This document shows, piece by piece, positions 5,800-7,332 of a DNA stretch of 7,332 nt. The stretch's first letter is position 1, and every line of letters begins with the position of its first letter. The stretch is from Deltaproteobacteria bacterium (GTDB lineage: Bacteria > Myxococcota > Polyangia > Haliangiales > Haliangiaceae). The stretch is from positions 1-7,332 of the forward strand of contig JAGSPR010000350.1 of NCBI GenBank assembly GCA_018262455.1, read 5' to 3'. The notes under the pieces are model-generated. The model ran no database searches and was not told the origin of the DNA. It worked only from the letters and a program-made list of their open reading frames with translations. Made by a program: the position numbers and the translations under genes.

Positions 5800-6267
5800 A
5801 TGCAACGCATCTCGGATCCGCTCGAGCTCCTCACCGCACAGCACGCCTCGATCCAGGGACTGCTCTTACGTGCGAAGGAGGCCGAGGATCCCAAGCTCCG
5901 CACTGACCTGGTCGGCGAGCTGGCGGCGTACATCACTGCCCACCTCGCGATCGAGCAAGAGGTGTTCTACGTCCAGCGCTCGGTGACCCTCTCATCGGTC
6001 GTCCACCTCGAGGTGCTCGCCGAACACACCGAGATCAAGCGGGTCCTCGCTGACCTGCTCTGGCTCGACGCCGACGACGACCGCTTCGAGCACACGCTCG
6101 CGGCGCTCGCCGGCCTGGTCGAAGGCCACGCCGCGTGGCAGGACGAGGAGCTCTTTCCCACGGTCGCCGAGACCGCCTCGGCCGCGGTGCTGGTCGAGCT
6201 CGGCGCGCAGCTCCAGTCAGCCTTCGAAGGCGTCTACGGCTCCGTTGGCCTCGCGCTCGCTGCTTGA
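5800..6267 (+). CDS. Hemerythrin-like (HHE-domain) cation-binding protein
   Basis: A 155-residue, almost wholly helical protein with the histidine/carboxylate pattern of a four-helix hemerythrin fold. His15 is in LLTAQH on helix 1; His48 with Glu52 (HxxxE, followed by EVFY) on helix 2; His69 and His76 on helix 3 (AEHTEIKRVL); and His110 with Asp115 (HxxxxD, followed by EELFP) on helix 4. HxxxE and HxxxxD match the spacing of di-iron ligands in classical hemerythrins, but the His69/His76 pair is spaced seven, not four. Such proteins bind a di-iron centre and O2, NO or similar, and are cytoplasmic; the role here is not determined. The ATG at 5800 starts directly at the domain. No Shine-Dalgarno site is visible. 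It lies 31 bases after uraH on the same strand and could be co-transcribed, but a link to urate catabolism is only positional. Confidence 0.82.
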   Translation: MQRISDPLELLTAQHASIQGLLLRAKEAEDPKLRTDLVGELAAYITAHLAIEQEVFYVQRSVTLSSVVHLEVLAEHTEIKRVLADLLWLDADDDRFEHTLAALAGLVEGHAAWQDEELFPTVAETASAAVLVELGAQLQSAFEGVYGSVGLALAA

Positions 6268-6273
6268 TAGGTG

Positions 6274-6292
6274 TGCGCTGGCGCCCAACGCG
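6274..6292. terminator. Weak candidate bidirectional hairpin between convergent genes
   Basis: Between the converging stops at 6267 and 6304, TGCGC-TGG pairs with CCA-ACGCG around a CGC loop. One C/A mismatch interrupts an 8-bp stem, and the outermost pair is a T/G wobble. There is no U-tract on either strand. The location is where a shared terminator would be expected, but the structure is modest. A GGTGTGCGC direct repeat (6270-6278 and 6292-6300) also lies here. Confidence 0.25.
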
Positions 6293-6303
6293 GTGTGCGC
6301 GCG

Positions 6304-7332
6304 CTACGGATCGCGCGGCCGGTCTTCCCAGCGCAGCGTGCGCATCCTGGTCCTGGCGGCGGACAGCAGCCAGATGTCCACCGGCGCGCCGGCGAACGCC
6401 TGGCTCAGCACGGTAGCCCAGTCGTGACGCTGCTCGCGCGCGGTGGCGTTCTCCCAGACCTCAGCGCGGACGTAGAACCCGACCACGGCCCGACCCTCGT
6501 GCATCACCACCACCGTGGCCGGCTCGTCGGCGAAGTAGCCGCCCTCGACCAGCAGCGCGGCGACCGCGCGCCCCTCGGCCTCGGAGGCGCCGCGCCGATA
6601 CCAGAGCTCGCCGCCGTTGCCCAGCTCGATCCGCTGCGGGCGGGCGGCCCAGGGAAGCACCACCTTGGCTTCGAGGTATCCGTCGGTGAGCCGGACATCG
6701 ACCGGCTCGCCGCCGAACGCGGACTTGGAGAGCTTGTCGGCGTATTCGTGAAACGCATCCTGCATCGACTGGTCGGCGAACACGGAGTCCTGCACCACGA
6801 ACGACACCACGTGGTTTCCGGCCGCGTGCTCGACCTGCACCGACGCCGGGTTGTCGGAGCTGAAGTAGCCGAGCCGCGTCAGCTGCTCGCCGAGCGCGCG
6901 CGCCTCGGCCTCGTCGGCGCCTTCCTTGTAGAAGATCTCGTGGCCGTGGCCGAGCACGACCCTGGGCGTCGCATTCAGGAGCTCCAGCGCGACCGCGCCG
7001 CCGATGAGGAGCGCGAAGATGCCGGCGCAGCTGATGAGGCCGACGCCCGCAGTCCTCCAGTTGGACGCCCTGCGTCCGCCGCACTGTTCGTGCCGCTCGA
7101 CCGCCTTGCCCTGCAGCGAGCGCGCGAGCCCGACCATCGCGAACACGAGCACGATCGAGATCACGCTCGGCAGATTCAGGGCGAGCGCGCAGCCGAGCAG
7201 GATCGCGGTGCCCACGATCCCCAGGATCACGGTCAGGTGACCGCGCCCGGGCTGGCCGAGCCGCTTGAAGTTGCGGGCGAGCAGCCACGCGCCCGCGGGC
7301 GGACCGCCGAGGAACGTGGCGAGCCCGACCTG
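6304..7332 (-). CDS. Membrane protein with duplicated C-terminal domain, N-terminus cut by window
   Basis: I do not recognise this family. The frame is open to the window end (342 visible codons), so the start is probably outside; an internal GTG at 7230 would lose the first hydrophobic segment. Four likely membrane helices come first: ATFLGGPPAGAWLLARNF, ILGIVGTAILLGCALAL, VISIVLVFAMVGLA and GLISCAGIFALLIGGAVAL. Two related soluble copies follow. Copy A (bases 6963-6652) has HGHEIFYKEGADEAEARA, a GYF turn and ASVQVEH. Copy B (6633-6352) has NGGELWYRRGASEAEGRA, a GYF turn and ATVVVMH. Landmarks are offset by 109-110 residues throughout, which shows a tandem duplication. The tail after copy B is short and charged. 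It converges on the hemerythrin gene and shows no sign of belonging to the urate cluster. Confidence 0.8.
   Translation of the reverse strand, partial: QVGLATFLGGPPAGAWLLARNFKRLGQPGRGHLTVILGIVGTAILLGCALALNLPSVISIVLVFAMVGLARSLQGKAVERHEQCGGRRASNWRTAGVGLISCAGIFALLIGGAVALELLNATPRVVLGHGHEIFYKEGADEAEARALGEQLTRLGYFSSDNPASVQVEHAAGNHVVSFVVQDSVFADQSMQDAFHEYADKLSKSAFGGEPVDVRLTDGYLEAKVVLPWAARPQRIELGNGGELWYRRGASEAEGRAVAALLVEGGYFADEPATVVVMHEGRAVVGFYVRAEVWENATAREQRHDWATVLSQAFAGAPVDIWLLSAARTRMRTLRWEDRPRDP

Noticed and set aside
1..7332. CRISPR arrays, tRNA/rRNA genes, phage attachment sites or defence genes
   Set aside because: No regularly spaced repeats, cloverleaf-forming segments, integrase or defence-type domains were seen on either strand.

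Overview
This window is high-GC bacterial DNA. The coding style, a glycine-rich secreted protein with a barrel-like C-terminus, and Gly/Arg/Ala-rich membrane proteins suggest a myxobacterium-like (Myxococcota / former Deltaproteobacteria) chromosome. That placement is an inference from style and gene content; no taxonomic marker is present.

Layout. (1) 1-258, + strand: the C-terminal end of a HAD-superfamily (Cof-like) hydrolase, cut by the window edge. (2) 255-1088, - strand: a secreted protein with a signal peptide, a Gly-rich linker and a beta-rich C-terminal half. It converges on the HAD gene, and the two stop codons share one CTAG palindrome. (3) 1089-1260: a divergent regulatory region with two 15-bp CTGC-N7-GCAG dyads 22 bp apart and a TATACT -10 element. 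(4) 1261-5768, + strand: a urate-degradation cluster of puuD (membrane urate hydroxylase with a C-terminal cytochrome c domain), allB (allantoinase), a fused allantoicase/OHCU-decarboxylase gene, and uraH (5-hydroxyisourate hydrolase). The last three overlap by ATGA and are translationally coupled. A 103-bp inverted-repeat element resembling a REP-type palindrome sits between puuD and allB. (5) 5800-6267, + strand: a hemerythrin-like (HHE) protein. (6) 6304-7332, - strand: a four-helix membrane protein with a duplicated ~100-residue extramembrane domain, cut at its N-terminus by the window edge.

How the genes work together. PuuD oxidises urate to 5-hydroxyisourate and passes the electrons to its own cytochrome c domain rather than directly to O2. 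UraH hydrolyses 5-hydroxyisourate to OHCU, and the UraD domain of the fusion decarboxylates OHCU to S-allantoin. AllB opens allantoin to allantoate, and the allantoicase domain of the same fusion splits allantoate into ureidoglycolate and urea. The complete urate-to-ureidoglycolate route is therefore present in five active units on four genes. No xanthine dehydrogenase, ureidoglycolate lyase, urease, permease or dedicated regulator is visible here.

The points most worth following are the non-consecutive allantoicase-UraD fusion, the paired operator-like dyads, the matching TATACT-(8-9 nt)-GTG arrangement ahead of both puuD and allB (which suggests leaderless mRNAs), and the palindromic element that abuts the allB -10 box.
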